Assembly: GCA_028023455.1 (NCBI GenBank)
Contig: JAQFVV010012423.1
Span: forward strand, 312,001 to 376,000
DNA: 64,000 bases
Direction of reading: 5' to 3'
Source of the DNA: Epiperipatus broadwayi
Lineage: Eukaryota; Onychophora; Udeonychophora; Euonychophora; Peripatidae
The translations under genes and the position numbers were made by a program. Each line of letters starts with the position of its first letter. Within the stretch, counting starts at the first letter, position 1. Below, in pieces: positions 49,318 to 60,251 of this stretch. The notes below the pieces were generated by a model. That model saw only the letters and a list, made by a program, of their open reading frames with translations, had not been told where the DNA came from and ran no database searches.

Positions 49318-49516
49318 AAAATAGTTGAAACGTTGGAACGAGTGGATATATATATACAAGAAATAAAGTTTTTGTAAAGAAAAGAGGAAAATGAGACTTT
49401 TAATTGTTTGAAGTGTTTTAATTATAGAATTATTTGTTTATATGTAATGTATATTTTGAAAAGAAAAAAAAGGATGGAGCGGTGATTAGAGGGCTTTAAA
49501 CAGAAGTAAATGGATT
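49318..49516 (+). repeat. PLE 3' pseudo-LTR
   Basis: Repeats 38,257-38,452. Upstream, ACTATAAATTAAAAATAGTT followed by GAAACGTTGG resembles stem II plus the GAAA half of a hammerhead, but no CTGATGA precedes it (TGAAAATGA is in its place), so I treat it as a relic. Confidence 0.82.
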
Positions 49517-49534
49517 TTAAATTATCTGTAATAT

Positions 49535-51720
49535 TATTTTATTAATGTCAAGAATACAATGTTAAGGCGTTTGAAAAGAAAGTTGAAAGGATTATTGCCA
49601 ATACAAGTGTGAATGTAATAATGAACAATAAGAGTTGAACAAAATATTCATTCAGAAGCTGTAAATATAAAAATGCTAGGAGATCATTTATGTAATAAAA
49701 AAAAGCATGCAAGGATCGTGACGATACAATTATCGTTCTTTTTTGGCATATGTATAGGTTAGCAAAGTTGTATTTTTATTAATTTTGCCTTATTAAATTA
49801 AATTAAATTGGACATGGATAGTGGAATGTGTAAGTAAATAAGCCAGCTATCCAAAGTTTTACTTCCTCTTTGTTTGTATCTGCCAGTTTACATCGATTGG
49901 AGAATCATTAGCAATCATACATATGTAAAAAAAAATCATATTAAACAACTAGTGCTATCTTCACCTGGAAAAAAGAACCAACATTATGATTCAAGAAGCA
50001 TTTCCAAAAATTTTAATTAATATTATTAATATGTCCTTTCATGATTTGCAGAAATAATATTTTGAAACTGAATTTTTCTAAATTCATTCATTTATCAACA
50101 AAAGACTACATCGGCCATATTAACAAAATTTAAGCATCAAGATCGTAGCAGAGACTCTCAAAACAAGTGTCTGTTATTAATAAAATAAAAAAATTATAAG
50201 AAAAAGTCAATCAATTATAATTGAGGTTTAAACTGACGTATATATACATATGCCATTTTTTGTTATACTTTTTTTTATTTCTTTAGTATATCTTCATGAA
50301 AAGATTCAAGTACATTAACATGTATTGATTTTTTTTCTTTTAAAGCTATATCAGATGATTTATAATTTATACATGTATACTTATCATATAGTGTAAATGC
50401 ATTGGATAAAATTTTTATTGACATTTGTATAAAATGAAGACTGTTTTAAATAATTAAAAATTTTGATTTTATTATTATTAATAGTGAGGTATATATTTTT
50501 ACTTGTGAATAACTTAGGATTATTCATTAATCATGCGATACATTTGAAGGTGGATTTGCTATTATAGTATTTCTTTTTTATATTGTAAGGTTACACCTTG
50601 CATACCACAAAAACCAACACACCTGCATCCATCTTAAAGACTTATATCACCAATAAAAAACAATTAAGATCACAACCCAAACATTAAAACAAATAATGTA
50701 GCAATATCCATCATATTTAACTAATGATTATACATTTAAATAAACCAAAAACATATTATTAATTATGTATTAATAATCTTGTTTCAATTCATCATTCAAA
50801 ATTATATTCCTAACAATACTGACTAAAAGAAAAAAATGATCAAATTCAAAACATAAGCAAGTAGTTCACAAAAATCAAAAGAAAGAAAATAATTAAAATT
50901 TTTCTTGTTTATTAATTCAGCACAGAAAACAGGCATATATTAAAATGATGTCAATAATTAAAATAAAATGTGAACCCATATTGACATATTAAAATAATAA
51001 AATATGAAACAAAATGAAACAAGCTCATTCTGAAAAAACAGCATAATAAAAAATTTAAAAAATGCTTTTTTTCCTCAGGGAGCTTTGAAAAGAACATTTG
51101 CTATTCAACACGCCTTTTGGAAAAATCTAACTTTGAATTCACAATTCAAGACTATAGAATAAACATTATTGGAAATGTATCTCTAGAAAAGAAAATAATA
51201 GCAAAATAAAAAGAAAACTGCTTGAATTAATATAGATAAATTACATGTTTTGTAAAATTTTTACTTTACAAATCTTGGAAGCATTTTACTTATAATAGTC
51301 CAAGAATTTTAAAATATAAAACCACTATTAACTTGATAAAAACAAGAACTGCAAGCAAATTCATCAATAGAAATATACAGATATGTCTGACTAAAATAGG
51401 AATGCATCGTGGAGAAGAAACAGTTTGCCACCTAACCATAAGTGTTAAATTTGAGTTTCAAATAAAATCAACATATACCCATCAATGCTGAATAAGACAT
51501 CAAAATTATGCTACAATAAACCAAGAAAACTATTTAGATTGGAATACAGACTGTTGGTGAAAGAATGCGAATCGAAAATTTGAACAGTATTTGAATATGG
51601 CTCAATGGATTATAAATAAAAAGGAAAAAAGAAAAGAGGGGATGACAAACTTTCCTAAAATAAGATTTCTTGGACACTTGTTAACAAAAACTGCTGGCAA
51701 TTGGAATGTTGGCTTGACTA
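49535..51720. other. No gene or defined repeat seen
   Basis: AT-rich with stops in all frames and no TIR, TSD or tRNA boxes that I can find. Purine-rich text dominates 50,800-51,650. Confidence 0.5.
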
Positions 51721-51734
51721 TATAAGATTAATAT

Positions 51735-52723
51735 TATATATATATATATAAAACAAAAACACAAGTTAAAACTTGCTAACACTTGTATTTATGACAATAG
51801 ATGGCGTTCTACCAAAAACACCATCAAACACCATCAAGCGTAAGTTTGTTTACATAAACATCAGAGCAAGCATTCACTATCTCTAACTTTAGTTCCATCT
51901 ATTGTCATAAATACAAGCATTAGCAAGTTTTAACTTGTGTTTTTGTTTTTCATAAATGTACCTTTGAGGTCTTTCTTGCAATGATATATATTGTAGAGGC
52001 TTCTACTATATGGTGATGCTGAACTGATATCAGACCCATGTAGCTATCTGGCTTGCTATGCTGAGTTTGAAGATCTTAAGTGTCTAAAAGATTCACGCTT
52101 GCAAGCTGAATAGAAACTGTTTCATAAATGCTCAGAGTTTGTGTTTAGATCTATTTTCTTATTCCTGTCCTTCATTGACGATAGCAAGTAGCTTGAAATC
52201 ATGATCTGAAGGTGGAACTAAAGTTAGAGATAGTGAATGCTTGCTCTGACATTTATGTAAACAAACTTACACTTGATGGTGTTTTTGGTAGAACACCATC
52301 TATTGTCATAAATACAAGCGTTAGCAAGTTTTAACTTGTATTTTTGTTTTTCATAAATGTACCTTTGAGGTCTTTCTTGCAATGATATATATTGCAGAGG
52401 CTTCTACTATGTGGTGATGCTGAACTGATATCAGACCCATATAGCTATTTGGCTTGCTATGCTGAGTTTAAGACATTAAGTGTCTAAAAGATTCACGCTT
52501 GCAAGCTGAATAGAAACTTTTTCATAAACGCTCAGAGTTTGTGTTTAGATCTATTTTCTTATTCCTGTCCTTCACTGATGATAGCAAATAGCTTGAAATC
52601 ATGATCTGAAGGTGGAACTAAAGTTAGAGATAGTGAATGCTTGCTCTGATGTTTATGTAAACAAACTTATGCTTGACGGTATTTTTGGTAGAACGCCATC
52701 TATTGTCATATATATATATATAT
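51735..52723 (+). mobile_element. Tandem repeat element (family E) between two (TA)n tracts
   Basis: Bounded by (TA)n at 51,735-51,750 and 52,709-52,723. A short reverse-complement unit (about 51,751-51,900, AAAACTTGCTAACACTTG ... ACAATAGATGGCGTTCTAC) is followed by two direct units of about 415 bp starting TATTGTCATAAATACAAGC at about 51,900 and 52,313. The end reads GGTAGAACGCCATCTATTGTC, so the outer ends are inverted relative to each other. The architecture is the same as the 27.9-29.5 kb block and the internal text is related. One intact hammerhead-like motif (52,569-52,612) and one damaged (about 52,169-52,212). No ORF. Confidence 0.78.
52569..52612 (+). ncRNA. Minimal type-I hammerhead ribozyme candidate (family E)
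   Basis: Stem I strand CCTTCA (52,569-52,574), CTGATGA (52,575-52,581), stem II AGC-AAATA-GCT with flanking T-T, GAAA (52,595-52,598), stem III TC-AT-GA, triplet ATC (cleavage expected after 52,606), and stem I partner TGAAGG (52,607-52,612), a perfect 6-bp stem. Every invariant core base is present. This is the best-formed example in the window. The sister unit at about 52,169 has TTGACGA in place of the core. Confidence 0.68.
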
Positions 52724-53315
52724 TTCTTTTGACAATAGTTGAATTTCAGATTCTTATAGAAGAGTAAATCATAAATATTGTTTTCAATTCAGTAATAAAA
52801 TATGGTCATAGGTACTCCAAGCTTGCTTGATAATTAGTTTGATTATTTATAGATGGAAAGGTAAGACTTTACTCTTCATGTAATATGAAATATCTATACT
52901 ATGACTATTACAGTATTAAATATTAAATGTTTGTTACAGTCAACTAATCTATTAGATTGTTGTTTATTCAGAATACATGACTAAATCACTTGCATGATTG
53001 ATCTTTTCTATCATATATTATCATATCATTAGAAAATGATTCCCAAATATAGAATAATCCTCAGATAAAAAAAGAATCAAAAACTAATGATAGGAAAATC
53101 GGTTAACTGAGACATAAAATCATTTGGATAGTGTTTAAGTTTCTTTTGTTGTAAAGTTTGAATTATCAAGTTTGGGTAATGAATTAAAATGAAATGTATC
53201 ATCAGGTATTCAAGACATGAAATGAAGGATGACCATGCTTATCCAATTGTGAGTTAATAATTATATAAAACATATTTCATGTTAAAAGACAATAATGAAC
53301 AAAATTTGTTTATGT
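52724..53315. other. No recognisable feature
   Basis: AT-rich single-copy-looking sequence with no motif. Confidence 0.5.
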
Positions 53316-53602
53316 TAACGATTTTATTAAATATTTAATATCAAAATTGAAGTCACTGCCAACTTCTTTATTTATGTACTCCCCATTTCATCACATCATG
53401 CATAGATAGATATTTTGCATATTTAACATGATACAATTGTACTCTAAAATAGGGTATTAACGATTTTATTATTAATTATTTAATATCAAAATTGAAGTCA
53501 CTGCCAACTTCTTTATTTATGTACTCCCCATTTCATCACATCATGCATAGATAGATATTTTGCATATTTAACATGATACAATTGTACTCTAAAATAGGGT
53601 AC
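53316..53602. repeat. Recent tandem duplication, about 140 bp
   Basis: TTAACGATTTTATTA...GTACTCTAAAATAGGGTA is present twice (53,317-53,457 and about 53,457-53,601). The copies are almost identical, differing mainly near AAATATTT against ATTAATTATTT at their start, so the event is recent. Confidence 0.93.
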
Positions 53603-54186
53603 ATGCATATTCTTAAGTTTGAATACCCTGGTATAATGTGAGTCGAGTAGAGGGGAAATAGATGAAGTTATATAAAATCAATTTTTTTTTTATCTAATTA
53701 TTAATGCTCTCACAATTAGCTTGATAGAATTAAATCAAATGAATGATTACAACGAGGTATGCCCCTCATTGAGAAATAAACCATTCTATTACAATATATA
53801 CATGAGTATATATGTGTAACTCTAGAGATAGTCATTTTAATTGCATATTATGAAGAAGTACTTATTAGAGCCTCTGTAATATTATGTATAAATCCCTATT
53901 AGACTTTGTAAAGATAAGCATCACCTATATAGATATATTAGTGCTTTTGCCATATTTAAAGGCATATCACTAAATAAAAGGGATTATTTTAAGATGCAAC
54001 TTGTGCTTAAGTATCTCATAAAAGCAAAATGTAGTTCAAATGAATACAAATACATAGTATAGTTTTGAAGGAAAAAATTTTTTTTATTTGCAGAATTATT
54101 TTATTTCTTCCAAAAGAATAAATCTCTGATCCTAAATTACTTGAGTGTTAATAAATTGGATTATTATTATTTATGCATTATTTAGT

Positions 54187-54232
<46 letters not shown>

Positions 54233-54985
54233 GTATTTTGGATATAAATGCAATTTAAACAATTATCTCAATAATAAATATTACTCAATGTAACTATGTA
54301 ATTTTTTTATTTTATTTAGGGTCATAGTGTAATACTTGATTTTATTAATTTAACCATTTTCCTTGAGAATAATGAAATGCTACTTTGGTTATGTGTTTAA
54401 GCCTTAATGAACATTTATAGTAAAAAAAAGTCTTTTGGTTAATGAACATTTATAGTACAGAATATTAAAGAATTAAGATATTAAATCAAATCTATATCTA
54501 TTTGATTTTCAAATATAGGCTAGATTCAATAAAATATTCTCTTTATTTCTATATTATATTCAACAGGTGAGCTCAAATCTCTTAGTGTATCTTAATATTA
54601 AATCCTGAAATTAGAGATTTACAGTGTACAGTGATAATAAACTTGGATGTATTCTTTTCATTATTATTAGCAGTTAAACTTGTTTAGTTGTGATATATTA
54701 TTGTAAGAGCTTGTTTATTCCCCCTTATTAATTATCATTAGAATTGGACAAATAAATGGTAAAGTTTCTCTTTCTTCATTTGTTTTTTGTCTAATTTAAA
54801 AACTTCCTTTCATTCTGTTGCAACTTGGATGTAGCAAACCTATGGAGCATTTGAATAAGAGAATATTCTGTACATCCTGTCAGTTATGATTTTGATGCAC
54901 TGAAAATTCATGAGGTTACTAAATTAGATAAGCCACACACTCATCCTCATCCCCAGTTTCATACAATTTACAATATATAAGACAT
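53603..54985. other. No gene seen; contains a (TA)n tract
   Basis: (TA)n at 54,192-54,228. A short near-repeat of AATGAACATTTATAGTA at about 54,408 and 54,440. No open frames with family features. Confidence 0.55.
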
Positions 54986-54989
54986 TTCA

Positions 54990-55510
54990 AGTGATTAATA
55001 TTACACAATACATCAAGATTAATTTTGAAATTACTAGTTGGAAAAAAGAACAGATGTTCTTCTCTCCTTCTCTCTTTTTTTGTAAAGAGGCTTATCTGAA
55101 GCACTCTAGAAAGAAAACATGAATATTTTTTTATTTTTTTAATCAATCATATTACTCTTAAAGCTATAATTTTAAATTGATTTCTATAATTTTAATTGAC
55201 ATTGGAGAAATTTTTCAATTTACTTCTTGCCAGTACTGATTTAATTAGTGAATTATGTAAATATAAAATATTCTCAGTGATTAATATTACATAATACATC
55301 AAGATTAATACTCAGACTACTGGTTTATTAAATAAATGAAATAGTCTCAATCAAAGCACAAAACGTTTTTAGAGAAAAGAATGGACCATCTCTCTTTACC
55401 TCATTTTTTAAAATAGAGGCTTATCTGAAGCACTTTGGAAAAAAAGCATGATTTTTTAAAATTCAATCATATTACTCTTACAGCTATATTTTAAATCGAT
55501 TTTTATATAT
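54990..55510. repeat. Diverged tandem duplication, about 290-bp period
   Basis: GTGATTAATATTACACAATA at about 54,991 and GTGATTAATATTACATAATA at about 55,278 each lead to AGGCTTATCTGAAGCACT (55,087 and 55,419) and AATCATATTACTCTTA. The identity is perhaps 80%. Older than the 53.3-kb duplication. Confidence 0.8.
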
Positions 55511-55980
55511 ATATTTACTCTGTGAATCCTCCTCTCTCAATTTTTAGTAAGCACTAATTTACAATACTCCCTCACTTTTCAGGTAAGTTTTATTCATTAT
55601 TCTTCATTAGGCTAGAGAGTATCAAGAAACACGAACCATTTAAAAAAGATTATTATTCATGTATATAAAAATATTCTAGATTTATTTTAATTTTTCTAAA
55701 TTAAGAATACACATTTAAAATTCATCTAATAAAAATGGTTAATAATCATTTAGATGTTTATTGAAAAGTTAATTGTTGTGCTTGCTGAAGCATATACATT
55801 TGCAAAGTAAATTTGTATTATATATATATTTTCCAATATTTTAGGAGTTATGTGAGTAATTCTTGACCTAACTGAGCAGAATTGGTTGATTGAAATACAC
55901 ATTAGAAGTCTTATGCATTGCTTTACTTTCAATGTCTTCAAATGTGTGTTTGAATGATAAAGGTGAAGATGATTGTAATT

Positions 55981-55991
55981 TTCTCTCTCTT

Positions 55992-56022
<31 letters not shown>
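55981..56022. repeat. (TC)n followed by (TA)n
   Basis: A compound microsatellite, about 24 bases of CT then about 19 of TA. Open frames crossing it are artefacts. Confidence 0.95.
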
Positions 56023-56023
<1 letters not shown>

Positions 56024-56099
56024 GAAATGGAAATCTCCAATCCCTTTCTGTTTCACCATCAACCTAATGACCTACTCGTCTGAACTAGTTTCGAACCTA

Positions 56100-57300
56100 T
56101 TTTAAATGTAAAAATGTAATATATAAGTCGAGCGGGAAAACTTTGCTACAATGGCCGCTTGAATGGCATCATCCATTTACATACGAAAACACGCTATAAT
56201 TAGACAGGTTTGATAAAATTATAGCGGAGAAATGCGCATAATTTATTATAAAATGTTTTATTAATTTTCAGTCAATTCTTAATTATATTCGCTATAATAT
56301 TCGTATGTGGATGGATAATTTATACCTTGGAATAACGGCAAAATGATTCATATGTATTTAAGTTTAAATAAAAGTAATGTAAATGTTTTTTTTAATTTAT
56401 TTAACGGTTTTCTGATTTAAAGTTTTACATATATAGTTGAAACAAGTATTTTCTTTAAATTTGCTTTTTTTTTAATAAACAAATATGTTAAAAGTTATTT
56501 AGTTTTATAAAATAAGAATTATCTGTTAGCAATTAAAAATGAGAATTTTTGTAAACAAGATATCAATTAGTGACACACCCGGGTAAAAAAGTAAAATCTG
56601 TTTTCTGATTGATTTTTGTTTGCAACAAAAGACTTTTTCATTAAATCAGAATACCGTTCCTTCTGCTAGGTAATAACACCTGAAAAGGAATTTAATTAAT
56701 GAAAATGAATCAAATTATATAGTTTATATATTTTGATACATTTTTTTAAGGAAATTAAATATAACACCTCGGAGATTTTATCAGTTGTTGTAGAAATTGA
56801 ATTATATTATTTTGCTTTAATTAAAAGTCAATTGGTCCCGAGGTTTACGAAATTCCAGAAAGGTGTTAAAGTTTAGTAGAAGGATATAAATAGGCCTTAT
56901 TTTAAGCGGGAAGGGAGAATCCATCTTACTTTTGAAGAGAGTCAACAGGAGAAGTTTTATTATTGTTCAACCTTAACATGTCTGGCTAAAGTCAGGCAAA
57001 ATTTTGCTGCTTTCCCGTGATGGAACGCCTAGTTCAATCCATCAAATGCCAAAGGAACAACCAAGCTTACACCAACTAAATTTGAAGATGCCATAAGCCG
57101 TAAAAATAATTTGCCCTCGTTCCGATTTCAATCCAGCTAAAGAAACACTATTTTAAAAAAATTGTCTCCCAACTAAATTGAAGATGCCATAAGCCGCCAA
57201 AGAAGTCACCTTCGTTTCCAGCTCGAATCTCTCCTTAGCTACAGAACTATTTTAGTATTATTTAAAATCGCAGAGCTCTGTGTGCATTTCAAAAACATTC
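56100..57300. other. Unassigned region with a TATA-like site and a local duplication
   Basis: ATATAAATAGGCC at about 56,884 is followed by a less AT-rich leader-like stretch. Two diverged copies of AACTAAATTTGAAGATGCCATAAGCCG-like text lie at about 57,077 and 57,172, each leading to GCTAAAGAAAC or GCTACAGAAC and ACTATTTTA. This could be an LTR or retroelement 5' leader, but I see no polypurine tract, primer-binding site or matching second LTR. Confidence 0.35.
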
Positions 57301-57749
57301 ATTATTTCTTCAAAAACAGGTTAGCTAACCATATTATTGAAATTTCTATCTAAATTGTTTTCAAAATAATATTTAAATGAAATACTTTTTGCTAATACAA
57401 TAGTGTAAACTGTCTAAATTGTTTCCTAAAATATTTTAATTCTATAAATGAAATACTTTTGCTAAATTTTTATTAATTAATATTTTGCTATATAATTTAA
57501 TTACTGCAGTTATATTTTGCTTTTCTTTTGCTTATTTTAATTATTGTTAGTTATGCCTATGTTTCGAAACAGCGTGCATTTAATTATAGAATATGTTTTT
57601 AAACATATAAATGTAAATTATTTATATAGCGTCATTTCATGCGCTGTTTCGAAACCCAAATTCATATTTTTGTCATTTAGTAAATTAATTAATATAAATA
57701 TAAAATGTGGCTTTTCAACCTTTATTTATTATGTTACTAAAGATTAAAC

Positions 57750-58680
57750 TAGCCTGGAGTGCAATCATAAGTATATTTTTTTTAGTAAAGTATTCGTAAG
57801 TCCCTTATTAAATATACTTTTCCTCCTTTTTAAAAGTTTAGTAGTTATAGATAACTAAAGAGATTGAACGGGATAAAGTAAAGTTTGTATCTATATATTC
57901 CTGTCAGTAGCATATCATATTTCTCATGCTACAGAAGAGTTGGCTCTTTTGATCAAGCTGATAAACTTGTGTTCATTTAATATGTGATATTTCATTTATA
58001 ATATCCTTCGGCTTGGCGGATGTGGAACTTATTAATATTTCTTTCATTGTGCTGTTTTTTATATAAGATGGAGCCACGGCGTTGCCAGCACATCTTCTCT
58101 TATAGGGTAGTGCAGTAGCGAAGTCTGAGCTACAGGCCAGATTAGCACGTAAGTCCCCCGCCTCTGAACCAAATAAAGGTTCCCCATTAGCAGCATGACG
58201 ACCGGTTCTTGGGTAAACCGTTGTTTGTCACAAAAACCCTAAAACTATTCTTCCATCCGCAGAGCCACTTTATTATTATACGTTACTTGTGCCTAGCATA
58301 TCAGTAAAATCGTTATAGCCAACTCTTTCCTCCCTAGTATGCAGTCTTCGGCGTTGATCCGAAGCAATCTTGAAAACCCGTTCGATCTAAAGCTATCTGG
58401 GATGCTTTAAAAGCCCATAGTTAATATAAATTTATTATAATTAGGACGTATTATTAAGCTTCACTCCAGACTTGGTTTGATTTCACTTACAATAGCCACA
58501 CGAACTGAGGATGAAAGCAGGGCTATTTGGTAAAAGTTAATGTAGTGATTAGTTATATAGCAGGGCTATTTGTTTCCATTAAATAATATTGGAGCAATTA
58601 AATAATAGCCAACGTATCAATTATTGGCCTAGAGTAATGTTACTTTATAAATAAAATGCCTGCGTGCATTTGCCAACAAC
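57750..58680. other. Less AT-rich stretch, possible solo LTR, ends not defined
   Basis: TATATAAGATGGAGCCACGG at about 58,060-58,079 looks like a TATA box and start region. It is followed by about 350 bp of balanced composition (AAGTCCCCCGCCTCTGAACC, AACCAAATAAAGGTTCCCC with an AATAAA). A promoter followed by a polyadenylation-like signal within 120 bp is LTR-like. Near the end, AGCAGGGCTATTTG is directly repeated (about 58,517 and 58,560). No long ORF and no identifiable flank duplication. Confidence 0.35.
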
Positions 58681-58684
58681 AATT

Positions 58685-59010
58685 GTCAATAAATATATTT
58701 TAATTCATCATATATCAGTTTCTGTCTCATTATTAAATCAATCCAATTCACTAATTGCCCATAAGTATTCATTAGTAAAGCCCCTATTATTTAAATATGT
58801 TAGATTTTATCTGTGGAATGTCTAGTATTTACGTTGTTTATATATATGTCAATAAATATATTTTAATTCATCATATAGCAGTTTCTGTCTCATTATTAAA
58901 TCAATCCAATTCACTAATTGCCCATAAGTATTTATTAGTAAAGCCCCTATTATTTAAATATGTTAGATTTTATCTGTGGAATGTCTAGTATTTACGTTGT
59001 TTATATATAT
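58685..59010. repeat. Recent 163-bp tandem duplication
   Basis: GTCAATAAATATATTTTAAT...GTTTATATATAT occurs at 58,685-58,847 and 58,848-59,010. I count only about three differences (ATATATC against ATATAGC, TATTCATT against TATTTATT). Confidence 0.95.
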
Positions 59011-59039
59011 GTTTAAGTCCATGAGTCTTATTGTTTTCT

Positions 59040-59245
59040 CCGATTTGCTAGTGGGCCGGATGAAGAATTAAATCTCGTGTGCTACCATTGTTATGTTATC
59101 CATTGGGTGTTAGATCTGGTGCTTGGAGAGTGGGTTCGAATCCAGGCTGGTCCCTGACCTAAATCTCGGGCTTGCCTGGGTTTGAAATACATTTTGTGAG
59201 TTCCAGCTCGTGTTAGATGGATAAGCATGTTTTGACTGGCACAAT
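59040..59245 (+). mobile_element. Probable tRNA-derived SINE with different body
   Basis: A strong B box GTGGGTTCGAATCCAGG (59,130-59,146) is followed by a body (CTAAATCTCGGGCTTGCCTG, TGAGTTCCAGCTCGTG) and a TA-rich end. The A box is not clear. The body differs from the SINEs at 30.5 and 60.0 kb. Could also be a fragment of a larger element. Confidence 0.45.
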
Positions 59246-59249
59246 ATAT

Positions 59250-59940
59250 ATATTAATACATAAAATATCAAATGCCAAAGTCTAAACTAATCAATATAAT
59301 AAACTAAGTGCATCAACTAACAAATAAATCACTACCAAGTCCTCTACCAATGGTTTATTACTTTGCACTTGCCTTGGCAGAGAAATCGTTGATCATGGAT
59401 TTATAAATTAATTATGGGTAGTGATTTAATTGTGATGTACTTAGTATATAAATTTATGACTTCTTTTTTAAAAAAATAGTTATCTTTTTATGTAAAAACA
59501 TTTACCTTAAGTTATTTTAATCTTCAGAAATAAAGTTAAGTATGCCACTATTTATTTAATAAAGACATATTTACATATTTATTTACTTAGTGAAGGAGGG
59601 GGATAAATATTTTTTTAAAATTGCCTAATATCTAATTTTCGGATTTATATAAATATTTACTTTAAAAGTTAATTACCTCAATACTGGGTTTCATTTGTAG
59701 AAATTCACTTATATATATATTAAATTCAACATGTATTATAAATTTAACAATTCAAACAATGTAGCATTTGTATAATTAAACTGAAATCAATATTTACATC
59801 GTTAGCAAATCATTTGGTTTTTATAAAAGTAAACTATTCTCTTAAACAAATACATTTCCTCATCAACTAGATTTAATTTCTGGTCTAGTCAATATACAAG
59901 AAAGCAGTCATTACAATTCTTATAAAAGTTAGAACGTCAG
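59250..59940. other. No recognisable feature
   Basis: AT-rich sequence with no repeat ends or coding motifs. Confidence 0.5.
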
Positions 59941-59947
59941 TTTATGC

Positions 59948-60047
59948 TTTTTTTTTTTTTTCATATGTCAATGCGCTGACCGAGACGTGAATCCGGGCCA
60001 GCTACTTGGAAGGCGGCTATGTTAACCGCTAGGCCACCAACGCTTGA
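59948..60047 (-). mobile_element. tRNA-Gly(UCC)-derived SINE
   Basis: On the minus strand the head (60,043 down to 59,973) reads GCGTTGGTGGCCTAGCGGTT, CATAGCCGCCTTCCAAGTAG and a T-arm GGATTCACGTCTC. This is recognisably tRNA-Gly with anticodon TCC. It is followed by ATTGACATATGA and a run of A. That tail matches the SINE at 30.5 kb (ATGACATATGAGA), so both belong to one family with different tRNA heads. T-arm changes and the tail argue against a working tRNA. Confidence 0.85.
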
Positions 60048-60251
60048 CTTGTGTTTTATAATTGCGAGTGCTATATTAAGAATAGTGATATAAGTTTCAT
60101 TGTAATAAAAAGATTTTAAAGTAACAAATAATAAACATCATAAGGCGAAGTCTTTCATTTATTTAAACAACCTTAAATATCTTAATAGTTAAATATCATG
60201 TAATAATCTTAGTATATTTTACAAATGTATTAATATAGACAATGTGACATC

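Larger units (their letters stand above)
38257..49516 (+). mobile_element. Penelope-like element with flanking direct repeats, hosting two later insertions
   Basis: Direct repeats of about 195 bp (38,257-38,452 and 49,318-49,516) bound the element, as in PLEs with pseudo-LTRs. Shared text: AGAAATAAAGTTTTTGTAAA, ATGAGACTTTTAATTG, GAAAAGAAAAAAAAGGATGG. Inside are an AT-rich coding region (38,871-41,980) and a 3' UTR split by the large foldback element. A possible TSD is ATTATACTGTAA on the left against ATTATCTGTAA just right of 49,518. Removing the piggyBac-like insert (39,714-40,483) and the foldback (42,205-49,126) would leave about 3.6 kb, a normal PLE size. Confidence 0.85.

Noticed and set aside
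49285-49345. Possible hammerhead at the PLE 3' pseudo-LTR (GAAACGTTGG)
   Set aside because: The CTGATGA half is absent (TGAAAATGA in its place) and stem I does not pair. At best a relic.
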